DNA of 64,000 nt from Chryseobacterium oranimense (GCF_900129755.1 NZ_FQWT01000001.1:310001-374000), one strand, 5' to 3'. Counted from the first letter of the stretch, positions 1 through 11,755 are shown. Notes: a model not told the origin generated them from the sequence alone. Made by a program: numbers and translations.

Positions 1-465
1 CACAAAAACGGTGGGATCAATATCTCCCCATTCGCTCTGAACAAGAGGTTTTCCCAGCGGATCATGAAAAGGCCCAAACGGACTGTCGCCAACGGCAACT
101 CCTATAGCGCCTTTGTTATTGGTTTTGGACCACATCGGAACGTATAAAAAAAACTTTCCGTTTCTTTCTACACATTGTGCGGCCCAAGCATCACGTTTTG
201 CCCAGTCGAAATCTTTATACGAGAGAATTGTTCCGTGATCTGTCCAGTTGACCATATCATTGGTGGAATACACTTTCCAGTCGTTCATGGTAAACCAGGT
301 GGAATTATCCTCATCGTGTGTCGTGTACACATACAGCCTGTCATTGTACACCATTGGTGCCGGGTCTGCAGTATAATTGGTCTGAATAATAGGGTTCTGA
401 GAAAATAATATTCCCGAATATCCTGTTAAACAGAGATTAAGTATTGCCTTTATTGTTTTTTTCAT
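1..465 (-). CDS. GH43 family glycosidase, 3' part cut off by window edge
   Basis: The N-terminal 155 residues of a secreted glycoside hydrolase are visible; the gene runs off the left edge. The protein starts at the ATG complementary to 463-465, followed by a signal peptide ending near LFSQ. It then reads [17 protein letters not shown], which contains the DPAP motif carrying the GH43 catalytic-base Asp, and later GDIDPTVFV with the second conserved Asp. It is closely similar to the two GH43-CBM6 proteins at 624-2030 and 4086-5459, so a C-terminal CBM6 is expected outside the window. Known GH43 enzymes of this type remove arabinose or xylose from arabinoxylan; the exact substrate is inference. 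It is the last visible gene of the locus and is separated from its neighbour by a repeat-containing gap of 158 bp. Confidence 0.9.
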   Translation of the reverse strand, partial: MKKTIKAILNLCLTGYSGILFSQNPIIQTNYTADPAPMVYNDRLYVYTTHDEDNSTWFTMNDWKVYSTNDMVNWTDHGTILSYKDFDWAKRDAWAAQCVERNGKFFLYVPMWSKTNNKGAIGVAVGDSPFGPFHDPLGKPLVQSEWGDIDPTVFV

Positions 466-531
466 ATTTAACTTTTATTTGAGCACTAAGGGTCGCTATC
501 GCCTGTAGGAGCTAAATGGTTGAATTATTAA

Positions 532-620
532 GGTGGTTTCTCATATTGTTATAGCCATTTTAACCACCCCGTCAAAAAATCTTCGATTTTTTGCCACCCC
601 TCCAAAGGAGGGGAATTTTT
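532..620. repeat. Intergenic nested inverted repeats, probable dispersed element
   Basis: The gap between two GH43 genes holds three nested or adjacent inverted repeats. GGTGGTT (532-538) pairs with AACCACC (562-568). CAAAAAATC (573-581) pairs with GATTTTTTG (585-593) around a TTC loop. CCCCTCC (597-603) pairs with GGAGGGG (607-613) around AAA, followed on the + strand by AATTTTT. The architecture resembles intergenic repeats common in flavobacterial genomes; membership of a family is from memory and not tested. It could also act as a weak transcription stop. Confidence 0.6.
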
Positions 621-623
621 ATC

Positions 624-2030
624 TTATTTTTTCTGAAAGCTCCAGTAATCGAAATTAAATAACTTTCTTCCTGCCGTAATATTTTTCCCCCGGAACACAA
701 AATATACATCGTGAACACCGGAAACAGATTCTGAAATTTTTGAGGTCAGGGTTTTGAACTCTTCCCAGCCACCGGTTCTCGGAATTTCAATCTCGGCTAT
801 TTTTGGCCCTTTAACATCATCCAGATGAACTTCCAGAATTCCGCCATCAATTCCTGCGGCAACGGAAGCTGAAAATCCTGAAGTTCCCTTTTCAAAATCT
901 ACCGAACGGACCCTGATATACCCTCCTGCTCTGGCATCGGAGACATACACTCCGGTTTTCCTGTTTTCGGAAGTGCTGCATTTTTCCGACCATGCCATGG
1001 TTTCTGCTTCTGTTCTCTGATATGGATTTAAGGTTCCAGCCGGAGCTACACCTTCTTTGGTCATTGTGATCTTCGGAATAGTCCCGTCAGCATTATATCT
1101 GAATTCTTCTACAGCAGTTGAGCGTCCGTAGCTTCCTCCGGCCGGCAATAATCCGGTATGGTAAAACAGGTAGGACTTTCCTTTGAAATCGATAATTCCG
1201 CCATGGTTGGTAAAGCTGTTAGTAGGCTGGTCGGTCATTATTTTCCCCTGATATTTCCACGGCCCGGTTGGCGATGGACTGGTTGAATAGGATAAACATT
1301 CTGTTCTTCCGGTCATTCCAGCATACATCATATAATATTGATTGTTTCGCTTGTAAAGCCATGGTCCTTCTACATACACATCATCAAATTTTTCCTGCTT
1401 TTGCAGAACCTCATCACTTTTCCCGGGACGTCTCAGCCCGCCGAAAGCTTCCACCGATTGTGGAATTTCTGTGATTTTCCCCTGGTAAGAAGTCATGTCT
1501 TTATTGAGTTTCACATAAAATAATTTACTGTTTCCCCAGTACAGATAAGCCTGTCCGTCATCATCTGTAAAAACCGTAGGGTCAATATTATCCCAGGTTC
1601 CGGTTGAAATCAGAGGTTTTCCCAAAGCATCTCTGAAAGGCCCGGTAGGACTGTCAGACACCGCAACCCCAATAGCCATATTGTTGTCAACAGTCTGTAC
1701 ACAGATATACCAGTAGAATTTACCGTTTCTTTCAATACACTGTGCTGCCCAGGCTCTGTCCCGCGCCCAGCTGAAAGACTCTAAAGAAATAGGCGAACCA
1801 TGGTCTGTATAATTGACCATATCTTCCGTGGAATACACCCGCCATTTGGTCATCGTATAAAAATCAAATCCCGGCTGATCATCCCCTGTATAAACATACA
1901 TTTTCCCTTGATAGACCATGGGAGCAGGATCTGGTGTAAAATGGGTCTGAATAACCGGATTCTGCGCAGAAATACCAATCCCTGCCAACAGAAAAGAAAG
2001 TGTGATATATTTAAAGTTTCGTTGATTCAT
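624..2030 (-). CDS. Secreted GH43 glycosidase with C-terminal CBM6
   Basis: A 468-residue secreted enzyme. The signal peptide (about 1-22) ends ISAQ. The GH43 five-bladed propeller (about 25-330) carries the Asp motif TPDPAPMVYQG, the second Asp in TWDNIDPTVF and the probable catalytic acid Glu in DDVYVEGPWLYKR. The last 120 residues form a CBM6-like beta-sandwich starting at EAETMAWS and ending in HDVYFVFRG. CBM6 modules often bind xylan chains. Activity is probably alpha-L-arabinofuranosidase or beta-xylosidase on arabinoxylan oligosaccharides in the periplasm or at the surface; the sequence alone does not decide. It lies 13 bp downstream of the GH27 gene and is almost certainly co-transcribed with it. 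It is a paralogue of the genes at 1-465 and 4086-5459. Confidence 0.92.
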   Translation of the reverse strand: MNQRNFKYITLSFLLAGIGISAQNPVIQTHFTPDPAPMVYQGKMYVYTGDDQPGFDFYTMTKWRVYSTEDMVNYTDHGSPISLESFSWARDRAWAAQCIERNGKFYWYICVQTVDNNMAIGVAVSDSPTGPFRDALGKPLISTGTWDNIDPTVFTDDDGQAYLYWGNSKLFYVKLNKDMTSYQGKITEIPQSVEAFGGLRRPGKSDEVLQKQEKFDDVYVEGPWLYKRNNQYYMMYAGMTGRTECLSYSTSPSPTGPWKYQGKIMTDQPTNSFTNHGGIIDFKGKSYLFYHTGLLPAGGSYGRSTAVEEFRYNADGTIPKITMTKEGVAPAGTLNPYQRTEAETMAWSEKCSTSENRKTGVYVSDARAGGYIRVRSVDFEKGTSGFSASVAAGIDGGILEVHLDDVKGPKIAEIEIPRTGGWEEFKTLTSKISESVSGVHDVYFVFRGKNITAGRKLFNFDYWSFQKK

Positions 2031-2043
2031 ATCTTAATCTTAT

Positions 2044-4068
2044 TTATTTGAGTGAAATGAATTTATAATAAGCAACACCATGTGCCGGAATATCCAATGG
2101 AAGACCTTTTTTGTCCGTATTGATTTCTGTAATATCCTTCTGTCTCCAAAGGTCACGAACCGTCTGAACTCCGGAAATCCCTATTTTTTTAAAATCTTTA
2201 TACGGCAGCTTTACTTTTTCCCTTCCGAAATTGGCAAAAGCCACTGCTTTGTTTCCGTCTTCCAGTTCTTTGACATAAATCCTGAGTTCACCGATTGTCT
2301 GCAAACAAACACCCTGTTTTCCCAAAGCATCCTGATTGACGGTGATAACCTCATCATTTGTCAGAAGGTTTAAAGTGAAATCATCCAGTTTCTCAAGGTC
2401 GCAGCCAATCAGCAACGGGGCTGAAAAAATGCTCCACAGACTCATATGAAGATACTGTTCATCAGGCTTCAACCGGCTCTGATGTGGATTTCCCCAACCG
2501 ACAACGCCAACAACCAGCATATCCGGATCGTTCCGGTTTCCGGGTTTCGCAAAAGGAGCTGCCTTGTCCTGAGCAAGGGCAATATTCTTTACGCTTGACC
2601 AGGTATCTGTAATATCGTTGGTGGTACGCCAGGATTGTGCATTGACCTCATCACCCCACTTCCATACATCACCCATTCCGTACTGGCATAGGTTATACAC
2701 TATATCTCTTGGCTGCTGCTTCAAAAGGCTTCCCATCAGTTTGAATGGTTTCACGCCTTTATCCAAATCTCCGCCTCCTTGAAAGGCAAGAGAAGGAACT
2801 TTATCAGGATCATTATCCGGCAGCCCGTCAATTACTCCGCCATAGCTACACCAGTCGTATTTCAGGTAATCAACGCCCCATTTGGTATAGCTTTCAGCAT
2901 CCTGTTTTTCGTAACCGTAGCTTCCGGCACATCCGCCACAGGTCCATGGACCGGGGGAAGAATAAATTCCCATTTTCAAGCCATTGTTATGGATGTAGTC
3001 TGCAAGACCTTTCATATCAGGAAATTTGGAATTGGTCAGGATATAACCGTTTTCATCACGCATTTTTCCCTGGAATGAAGGGTCTTTTCCATCTCTGTTA
3101 TACTGCCAGGAATCATCGATATTGATATAATTCCATCCGTGATTGATCAGTCCTGACTTTATAAGGGCATCTGCTGCACGTTTCACTTTGTCGGCAGAAA
3201 CTTCATGTCCGAAGCAGTTCCAGCTATTCCAGCCCATTGTAGGTGTGAGAGCGATTCTGTCCCCACATTCTATTTTTAATTTTTTTGAAGCTGAACCTTT
3301 CGTATTTTTAGCATTCAAAGTCACTTCATAACTTCCTTTAGAATCTATTTTTCCAGTGATGATTCCGGTCTCTGAATCTATTGTTAAACCTTTCGGAAGA
3401 TTTTTTGCCGTAAAAGTCATTGGTCTGTCACCCGTTGCTGCAACCCTGAACAAAAAAGGTGAGCCAGGACGAACTCCGTAAACGCCTGCTGAATTAATTT
3501 TTGGAGTTGCCGCAGGTTTTGGCGTCAAAATATAAGGTACTGACGAAATCGGGTTAAATGTTGTCAGTTTTGCGCCGACTGCTGTTTCAAACTTAGCATC
3601 TGCCCAATCAGCGTGGTCATAATAAGGCCCGTTTCCACCGTCTGTTACGACTAATTCTAATTGTTTTACACCTTCCAGCGAAACAGAAACAGGCTTTGCT
3701 TTATCGCCTAATTTCATTACTCCGCTAGACCAAAGTTTTTTGTTGTCGCCGTAAATTTCAAATTCGGCAGCGGGATTCTGGCCTTTGATTTCATCATCCA
3801 TTCCCACCATTGCTGAAAAGCTTTTTGCTTTGCCATTTAATTTAATCAACAAAGAACTTTCAGCGTGGGTTCCGAAGCCTCTTTTGAAAACTTCGCCGGC
3901 AATGGTTATAGGTTTTCCGTCCACCGAAGTATTGATGCCCGGTTTTCCGTGCCCCTGTGTTACAACGCTCAAATCCAACTGGTCTAACCAAACAGTTGAC
4001 TGCGCCTTGAAAATATTTCCCGACAGCAAAAATGTTACAGCAATTAAAAGTATTTTCGTCTTCAACAT
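2044..4068 (-). CDS. GH27 alpha-galactosidase with N-terminal NPCBM domain
   Basis: A 674-residue secreted enzyme. After a signal peptide (1-22) comes an NPCBM-type sandwich (about 25-165; motif RGFGTHAES). A putative Ig-like linker domain (about 195-268) follows, with the typical PKGLTIDSETGIITG signature. The GH27 barrel begins at TPTMGWNSWNCFG (275-287). The catalytic nucleophile is Asp405 in YLKYDWCSYGG and the acid/base is Asp485 in SWRTTNDITD. GH27 enzymes release alpha-linked D-galactose; some act on beta-L-arabinopyranose. In this locus it would remove terminal galactose (or arabinopyranose) from heteroxylan side chains. It sits 17 bp after the upstream GH43-CBM6 gene and 13 bp before the next, so it is part of a tight operon. 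Confidence 0.95.
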   Translation of the reverse strand: MLKTKILLIAVTFLLSGNIFKAQSTVWLDQLDLSVVTQGHGKPGINTSVDGKPITIAGEVFKRGFGTHAESSLLIKLNGKAKSFSAMVGMDDEIKGQNPAAEFEIYGDNKKLWSSGVMKLGDKAKPVSVSLEGVKQLELVVTDGGNGPYYDHADWADAKFETAVGAKLTTFNPISSVPYILTPKPAATPKINSAGVYGVRPGSPFLFRVAATGDRPMTFTAKNLPKGLTIDSETGIITGKIDSKGSYEVTLNAKNTKGSASKKLKIECGDRIALTPTMGWNSWNCFGHEVSADKVKRAADALIKSGLINHGWNYINIDDSWQYNRDGKDPSFQGKMRDENGYILTNSKFPDMKGLADYIHNNGLKMGIYSSPGPWTCGGCAGSYGYEKQDAESYTKWGVDYLKYDWCSYGGVIDGLPDNDPDKVPSLAFQGGGDLDKGVKPFKLMGSLLKQQPRDIVYNLCQYGMGDVWKWGDEVNAQSWRTTNDITDTWSSVKNIALAQDKAAPFAKPGNRNDPDMLVVGVVGWGNPHQSRLKPDEQYLHMSLWSIFSAPLLIGCDLEKLDDFTLNLLTNDEVITVNQDALGKQGVCLQTIGELRIYVKELEDGNKAVAFANFGREKVKLPYKDFKKIGISGVQTVRDLWRQKDITEINTDKKGLPLDIPAHGVAYYKFISLK

Positions 4069-4085
4069 TATTTAAAAATTTGGAT

Positions 4086-5459
4086 TTATTTAAATTTCCA
4101 CCAATCGAAATAGAAAAGGTCTTTTTCTCCTTTAAAAACAAAATATAAATCGTGGGTTCCTCTTACACTTTTCAGAGGTGTATTAATGGTTTTATATAAG
4201 TCGCCCTCACCTTTTCCTGTAACGTTAACAACACCAAGCACAGGTCCATTAAGAGCATCTGAATGTACTTCTATTTTTCCTCCATAGAGAGAAGCAACAT
4301 TCACATCCAAAGATTTTACGCCTTTGGAAAAATCTACTCCTTGGATTTTAATATAATCACCATTGTTAATTGAAGTAACAATGATGCGGTCTGTGATTTT
4401 TTTGCCCCTGTTATAGGGTTGATTGCGTTCCCATTCTGTGACCATTTCTGTTTTCAGACCTTCGCTGTAAGCCATTGTTTCTGCTTCAACTTTTTTATAA
4501 GGATTCAGAGTACCCACTCTTTTTGCGCCATCCGCAGTCCAGAAAGGAAGCTTCTGAATGGTTCCATCTGCATTGTAGGTAATTTCTGTGACACTGACAG
4601 ACCGGCGTTCGTAATGCTTGCTCATGGTCTGCATCCTAAGCATATGGTTGAATCCGAAAACATAAGATCTGCCTTTGAAATCTATAATACCGGGATGATT
4701 TCCGCTGGATCTCTGGTCGCCATCCATAATCACGCCTCCATAATTCCAGGGTCCTGTAGGTGATTTTGCCATGGCATAACCAATCCCTTCCGGGCAACAT
4801 TTTGATGCGTAAGCCATATAATAATGGTTATTTCTTTTCCAAACCCAAGGTCCTTCCTGATATTTGAAAGGATCTGGCTGGTCTTTCACCTTCGCAAACG
4901 AAGGGTCTTTGGTGATTGGTCCGGCAAGAGATATCATATCTTCATTCAGTTTAGCATACCAAAGATTGGGATTTCCCCAGTACAGATAAGCCTGCCCGTC
5001 GTCGTCAATTAAAACTGTGGGATCGATGTCATCCAGAGAATTTTTGATCAAAGGCTTGCCAATAGGATCGGTGAAAGGACCGTATGGACTGTCCGCCACT
5101 AAAACACCAATTCCCATATTGTTCGGCATTGGACAATACATATAGAATTTTCCTTTTCTTTCGACAACCTGTGGTGCCCAGGCACCGTTGTCGGTATTTA
5201 CCCATTTAAAGTCTTTAAGTGAAGCCACTACACCGTGGTCTGTCCAGTTGACCATATCTGTGGAAGTGTATAGTAACCAGTCTTTCATTTTGAATCCGAA
5301 AGCATCGTCCTCATCATGGCTCGTATAAAGATAAACCGTATCCTTATAAACCATCGGTGCCGGGTCGGCAGTATACTTGGTTTGGATAATCGGATTTTGG
5401 CCAAAACAAACCTGGAAAAACCCTAATGCTATTATTAAACTTAAATTTTTCATATTCAA
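4086..5459 (-). CDS. Secreted GH43 glycosidase with C-terminal CBM6
   Basis: A 457-residue secreted protein with signal peptide (about 1-20, ending CFGQ), a GH43 propeller (about 22-320) and a CBM6-like C-terminus (about 330-457, starting EAETMAYSEG). GH43 motifs seen are [31 protein letters not shown] and YQEGPWVWKR. Two extra cysteines in ASKCCPEG lie near the active-site side of the propeller. It is the second of three related GH43-CBM6 proteins in this part of the locus; such paralogues usually differ in which arabinosyl or xylosyl linkage they cleave. It is 10 bp downstream of the GH31 gene and 17 bp upstream of GH27. Confidence 0.92.
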   Translation of the reverse strand: MNMKNLSLIIALGFFQVCFGQNPIIQTKYTADPAPMVYKDTVYLYTSHDEDDAFGFKMKDWLLYTSTDMVNWTDHGVVASLKDFKWVNTDNGAWAPQVVERKGKFYMYCPMPNNMGIGVLVADSPYGPFTDPIGKPLIKNSLDDIDPTVLIDDDGQAYLYWGNPNLWYAKLNEDMISLAGPITKDPSFAKVKDQPDPFKYQEGPWVWKRNNHYYMAYASKCCPEGIGYAMAKSPTGPWNYGGVIMDGDQRSSGNHPGIIDFKGRSYVFGFNHMLRMQTMSKHYERRSVSVTEITYNADGTIQKLPFWTADGAKRVGTLNPYKKVEAETMAYSEGLKTEMVTEWERNQPYNRGKKITDRIIVTSINNGDYIKIQGVDFSKGVKSLDVNVASLYGGKIEVHSDALNGPVLGVVNVTGKGEGDLYKTINTPLKSVRGTHDLYFVFKGEKDLFYFDWWKFK

Positions 5460-5469
5460 TATTTCAAGT

Positions 5470-7917
5470 TTATTTAAAATGAATATCTGTTTTTTGCCCT
5501 GAATAATTTACCGTTTTCTGTCGGCCATCAGGAAGAATCAGATTAAAACTCCTTGTCTCAATCATTCCTTTGTACTTCCCTTTCCGGGCAGCTATCGTCA
5601 ATGTTTTTGATTTTTCGTTCCAGTGAAAAGGTATTTCTGTATAGAATCCTTTTTCGTAATTATAGTTATCGAATTCATCTTCGTATACAATGAAATCGGT
5701 ATCGCTTCCCGGATAAACTTTTATGGTAAGATGATCCCATTTTTTTTCAGTGGCATATTGTACATCAGGTCCCAACGGAATGATGCTTCCTGCTTTTACA
5801 TACAAAGGAATACTCTGAAGATTAACAGATTTCTGAATTTCCTTTCCTCCTCTGTGTTTTTCATTGGTCCAGAAGTCGAACCAATCTGTTCCTTCCGGGA
5901 GATAAACTTTAACGGTTTTATTTTGGCTAAAATCTATGTTGGTAACTGAATTATCCTTATTGCTGTCGGTTTTATTCCAGCCTTCATTTTCATCGGTTTT
6001 AACTGTCTTTTCAGGAGTATATTGGGCATTGAGAACCGGCGCCACCAACAATGATTTTCCAAAAAGATATTCGTTATTCATATCCCATGTTTTTTTGTCT
6101 GAAGGAAAGTCCATGGAAAGGGCTCTCATAAAGCTAGACCCATTTTTTGAAACATCATGGGAAACAGAATAGATATACGGTAACATGCTGTAACGCAGTC
6201 TGATGAATTTTTCTATCGCATCATACACAATGTCTCCTTTATTCCCAAACTGATAAATTTCCCTCGCAACATCGGTTCCATGCGAGCGCATCATTGGTGT
6301 AAAGGTTCCATACTGTAGCCACCGGACATACAGTTCCTGGAACATTGGATTTTTTGAACCTCCATTTCTTTTATAAACACCGGCAAAGAAACCGCCGATG
6401 TCAGAGTTGAAGTTCGGATTTCCTGTAAGACTGAAATTCAATCCTGCCGGTACCTGTTTGCGCAATGTTTCCCAGGAAGAATTGACATCGCCAGACCAGG
6501 TATTGGCTGCATATCGCTGCTGGCCTGCAAAAGCTGACCTTGTTAAAATAAAAACCCTTTTATCACCAGTGGTTTCACGCTGATGATCGTAAACACCACC
6601 TACTGTCATCAGCGGATAAGCATTTCTTACTTTTCTGAATGAGCCAAGGTAGGTTTTAGTGTCCAGATCTTCTGCTTTCTGGCTGAGATGATCGGGTTCT
6701 GTTGAGTCCATCCACCAGGAATCTACACCAAGGCTGAAAACGCCTTTGTTCAGGTATTTCCAATATATATTTCTGGCTTCAGGATTGTACGCATCATAAA
6801 CACGAACACCGGAAGGATAATTCATATCCGGAGGCCAGACATCACGGCCTGATTCAGGCCACGTGCTGATATTGAAAAGCATTCCCTTTGAATCCATTTC
6901 ACGGTACTGTTTGGTCATTGGCCCGAATGATGACCAGATGGAAACCGAAAGGTGGGCATTCATGCCATGGATATCCTGTACCATTTTTTTAGCATCCGGA
7001 AAATCGGGGCTGATGAAGTCCATGGCGTTCCACTGGTAATTGTTTCCCCAATATTGCCAATCCTGTATGATTCCGTCTAAAGGAACTTTCAGATCGCGGT
7101 ATTTTTTAACCACCTCTGTCAGTTCATCCTGGCTTTTATAACGTTCTTTGCTTTGCCAGTAGCCATATGTCCATAAAGGAAGCATGGGTACATTTCCTGT
7201 GAGATCACGCATTCCGGCCACTACTCCATCTGCATTTTTACCGTAGATAAAGTAATAATCTATACCATCTCCAACTTCTGATGAAAAGGATGTTTTCTGA
7301 GGTGTATCCGTAAATTGTGTGGGTGAATAGTTATCCCAAAAAACACCATATCCTTTTAGAGACTGGAAAAAAGGCACAAAATCCCAGGTATTATTCTGAA
7401 TCATTTTTACATCGGTATTCCGCTGGGACATTTTTTCATTTTGCAGAATTCCCAGACCGTAGATCGGCTCGTCCTTTTCAAGCTGAAAATCCTGTCTTAC
7501 AGAATAAGTCTGCGTTCCGGCATCATTGAATGGTTTGAAGTCATTTGCGGTTTCTTTCAAAAGCTCTTTTCCGGATGGCAATGCATAAGTGATCACTCCA
7601 TTTTTAGTATTAATGGAAAGCAGGAGGTCATTTGTTTTTAATGAAATAACATTATTTTTTTCTGAAACTGAGAATTTGATTTTCTGCTCCTGTTTAATGA
7701 CCGACAAACTATTTTTGACAAATAATCTGCCTGCGGGATATTTAATAATCCTGATCGTATTTTCTCCATAAAATTTCACTTCAACATTCATATGATCAGC
7801 AGAAAACTTCAATCCTGAATCTGTTTTCTGATAAGACTGTGCACTGACATTTACCATTCCGGAAAACATGATGATCGTAATAATGGAAGTTTTGATGTTC
7901 ATTTTTGTAAAGCTCAT
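5470..7917 (-). CDS. GH31 alpha-xylosidase / alpha-glucosidase family
   Basis: An 815-residue secreted glycosidase. The N-terminal galactose-mutarotase-like domain (about 30-220) is followed by the GH31 barrel. The nucleophile is Asp404 in SWWMDSTEPD and the substrate loop reads GIIQDWQYWG. The closing beta-sandwich region runs through VPEGTDWFDFWT-like sequence to the C-terminus. GH31 enzymes with this signature include alpha-xylosidases, which remove alpha-linked xylose from xyloglucan or from complex xylans. The heteroxylan context favours the latter, but substrate is inference. Translation may start at the annotated Met or at Met6 (MNIKTS), which gives a cleaner signal peptide. It lies 48 bp after the esterase gene and 10 bp before a GH43 gene. 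Confidence 0.93.
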   Translation of the reverse strand: MSFTKMNIKTSIITIIMFSGMVNVSAQSYQKTDSGLKFSADHMNVEVKFYGENTIRIIKYPAGRLFVKNSLSVIKQEQKIKFSVSEKNNVISLKTNDLLLSINTKNGVITYALPSGKELLKETANDFKPFNDAGTQTYSVRQDFQLEKDEPIYGLGILQNEKMSQRNTDVKMIQNNTWDFVPFFQSLKGYGVFWDNYSPTQFTDTPQKTSFSSEVGDGIDYYFIYGKNADGVVAGMRDLTGNVPMLPLWTYGYWQSKERYKSQDELTEVVKKYRDLKVPLDGIIQDWQYWGNNYQWNAMDFISPDFPDAKKMVQDIHGMNAHLSVSIWSSFGPMTKQYREMDSKGMLFNISTWPESGRDVWPPDMNYPSGVRVYDAYNPEARNIYWKYLNKGVFSLGVDSWWMDSTEPDHLSQKAEDLDTKTYLGSFRKVRNAYPLMTVGGVYDHQRETTGDKRVFILTRSAFAGQQRYAANTWSGDVNSSWETLRKQVPAGLNFSLTGNPNFNSDIGGFFAGVYKRNGGSKNPMFQELYVRWLQYGTFTPMMRSHGTDVAREIYQFGNKGDIVYDAIEKFIRLRYSMLPYIYSVSHDVSKNGSSFMRALSMDFPSDKKTWDMNNEYLFGKSLLVAPVLNAQYTPEKTVKTDENEGWNKTDSNKDNSVTNIDFSQNKTVKVYLPEGTDWFDFWTNEKHRGGKEIQKSVNLQSIPLYVKAGSIIPLGPDVQYATEKKWDHLTIKVYPGSDTDFIVYEDEFDNYNYEKGFYTEIPFHWNEKSKTLTIAARKGKYKGMIETRSFNLILPDGRQKTVNYSGQKTDIHFK

Positions 7918-7965
7918 TTCATTTGAGATTTGAATTATTTTCTTTATGCCATTGACTTAAAATCA

Positions 7966-9909
<1,944 letters not shown>

Positions 9910-9933
9910 TTACACTTATTACTTGAGATAAAA

Positions 9934-9952
9934 AAATAATAGCGTATTATTT
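9934..9952. terminator. AT-rich hairpin between GH43 and esterase genes
   Basis: AAATAATA (9934-9941) and TATTATTT (9945-9952) form an 8-bp inverted repeat around GCG. On the minus strand the second arm runs into more T residues, so it could slow transcription, but the stem is all A:T and weak. A second small inverted repeat (AGCAGA / TCTGCT) lies in the same 102-bp gap. Confidence 0.3.
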
Positions 9953-9993
9953 TACTTAACTGTTTACAGCAGACTTTTCTCTGCTTTTGATTC

Positions 9994-11601
9994 TTATTTT
10001 CCAGCTTCACTGACTCTGAAAAAATCTACATCTACAAAGCCTCCGGTATTTTTAGTGGCATAATTAAAAACTGCGAATTTCGAACCCATAAAGAATCTCC
10101 GGTAATCAAAGATCATTTTGTAGTCTTTTGCCATTTCCGTCCAGTTTTTCTGATCAGTACTGTAATAAAAGTCTGCAAGATCTTTCCCGAGGTTAAAATT
10201 GGCATCGATACGCAGAAAAACTTTATCAGAATTGAGAGGAACTCGTTTTTTTTCTTCTTTTTCAACCCCTGTAATGGCTTTTGTTTTATTGTCCAGGCTC
10301 ACTTCGTTGGTTGAAAAAACAATGAATTTTTCTTCACCTTCCTTCACTACTGACAAAATCCCGGAGTCCCCGTTGAAGGCACTGAAACCCGCAACATCAC
10401 CATCTTTCATTCCTTTAAGGTCCATTGCGACAACTGCTGAAGAAGTCGGACCTTCCATTCTCTGGGTCAAAGTGTTGGGTGCCGCGTATAGATTGTCTAC
10501 CACCCTGCTGGTTTTCAGCCTCAGAAAGCCTTTTCTTTCGGATAAAGACCATGCTTCATTCCCAGGATTATGATTCCATTGCCATTGAATTTTCATTTTT
10601 TTGTCAGAGAACTCATCGCTTTCCACCAGGTGATTTTTCGGTTTGAATGGCGGAAGCGGAACTTCTCCTTTCAAAGGAACTTTTCCGTTATCCCCCAGTA
10701 CTGGCCAGTCATTTTCCCATTGTACAGGCAGAAGCAGCGGAACTCGTCCCACTCCGTTTCTGTCCTGGAAAATAAGAGAATACCAGTTTCCGTTTTTATC
10801 ATCTATCAAAGCGCCCTGACCTGCATAGGAAAATCCTAAAAAATTATCTTCCAGAATTACTTTTTTCTCGTAAGGACCTGTCACTTTATCTGCCCTGTAG
10901 ACTACCTGACGGCGTTTTCCGTTTCTTGGCCATGATATCATCATCATATAATATTTTCCGTTTCTTTTGATGATCTGATTACCTTCCAGAAGTCCGGTTT
11001 CCGAAGCATCTTTCTGAAATACCTCAGTTCCATCCGGATTTCCGATCACTTCTTTAAAATCAGGACTCAGTTCAAAAACTTTGTTGGAAGTGAAAACATA
11101 GATCCTGTCATCATCATCGAAAAAAAGTGATGCATCGTGAAAATGCCGTGTTCTGGTGATGAGCTTCCATTTTCCTTTTTCGGGATCATCAGTCACATAG
11201 AAATAGGATTTGAAAGGTTCATCATTCGGAGAAAACAAAACATAATATTTCCCTTTATGGTAGCGGATTGATGAAGCCCATTGGCCTCTGCCGTAAACGG
11301 TTCCGTTCAATAAATCATATTTTGAATTATCATTCAAGGTATCAAAAACATACCCGGACATTTCCCAATGTACCAGATCTCTGGAATGCATTACCGGAGC
11401 TCCCGGCATCAGATGCATAGTGGTGCTGATCAGGTAAAAATCATTTCCGTTTCTGGTAATGGATAAATCCGGTGCATCTGCCCAGATGATGGGATTGGTA
11501 AATGCAGTACTCTGTTTTCCGGAAGGATTTACCTGGGCTGAAAGAAGATTCAGCCCGATAAACCCCAAAAAAGAAACTATATAAGATATTTTGATTTTCA
11601 A
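9994..11601 (-). CDS. Secreted GH43 beta-xylosidase / arabinofuranosidase with C-terminal sandwich domain
   Basis: A 535-residue secreted enzyme with signal peptide (about 1-22, ending LLSAQ). The GH43 propeller opens with NPIIWADAPDLSITRNGNDFYL, placing the base Asp in APDLS. The motif RHFHDASLFFDDDDRIYVF carries the second Asp, and GLLEGNQIIKR carries the probable catalytic Glu. From about residue 345 a second beta-sandwich (the C-terminal domain typical of long GH43 xylosidases) extends to the end. The layout differs from the CBM6-bearing GH43 proteins of the same locus, so it is a separate subfamily. It probably releases xylose or arabinose from xylan oligosaccharides in the periplasm. 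A 154-bp gap with an imperfect repeat separates it from the upstream GH43. Confidence 0.92.
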   Translation of the reverse strand: MKIKISYIVSFLGFIGLNLLSAQVNPSGKQSTAFTNPIIWADAPDLSITRNGNDFYLISTTMHLMPGAPVMHSRDLVHWEMSGYVFDTLNDNSKYDLLNGTVYGRGQWASSIRYHKGKYYVLFSPNDEPFKSYFYVTDDPEKGKWKLITRTRHFHDASLFFDDDDRIYVFTSNKVFELSPDFKEVIGNPDGTEVFQKDASETGLLEGNQIIKRNGKYYMMMISWPRNGKRRQVVYRADKVTGPYEKKVILEDNFLGFSYAGQGALIDDKNGNWYSLIFQDRNGVGRVPLLLPVQWENDWPVLGDNGKVPLKGEVPLPPFKPKNHLVESDEFSDKKMKIQWQWNHNPGNEAWSLSERKGFLRLKTSRVVDNLYAAPNTLTQRMEGPTSSAVVAMDLKGMKDGDVAGFSAFNGDSGILSVVKEGEEKFIVFSTNEVSLDNKTKAITGVEKEEKKRVPLNSDKVFLRIDANFNLGKDLADFYYSTDQKNWTEMAKDYKMIFDYRRFFMGSKFAVFNYATKNTGGFVDVDFFRVSEAGK

Positions 11602-11683
11602 AATGTATTGTGATGTTTGGTTTTTACACTTAGTTTTTCAATTTAAAATACTTAATTGCTGTCACTAAAGTATTTTTTCTCTA

Positions 11684-11737
11684 CTGTCAGTAAAAGAAGA
11701 GATTCTTCATTTCACTTCAGTCCATTCAGAATGACAG
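11684..11737. repeat. Intergenic imperfect inverted repeat, probable dispersed element
   Basis: The gap between two GH43 genes contains CTGTCA (11684-11689) and TGACAG (11732-11737) as outer arms. Inside is a GAGATTCTTC stretch and a CATTCAGAATGACAG end. This pattern resembles widespread bacterial intergenic repeats with GATTCTTC...GAATGACA ends. Family membership is from memory and would need a genome-wide count. Confidence 0.5.
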
Positions 11738-11755
11738 TTCTTTCATACTATTATA

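Noticed and set aside
1268-1523. Long readings on the + strand within the GH43 gene and elsewhere opposite large genes
   Set aside because: Antisense shadows of real genes: no start context, no family signal, overlapping well-supported proteins.
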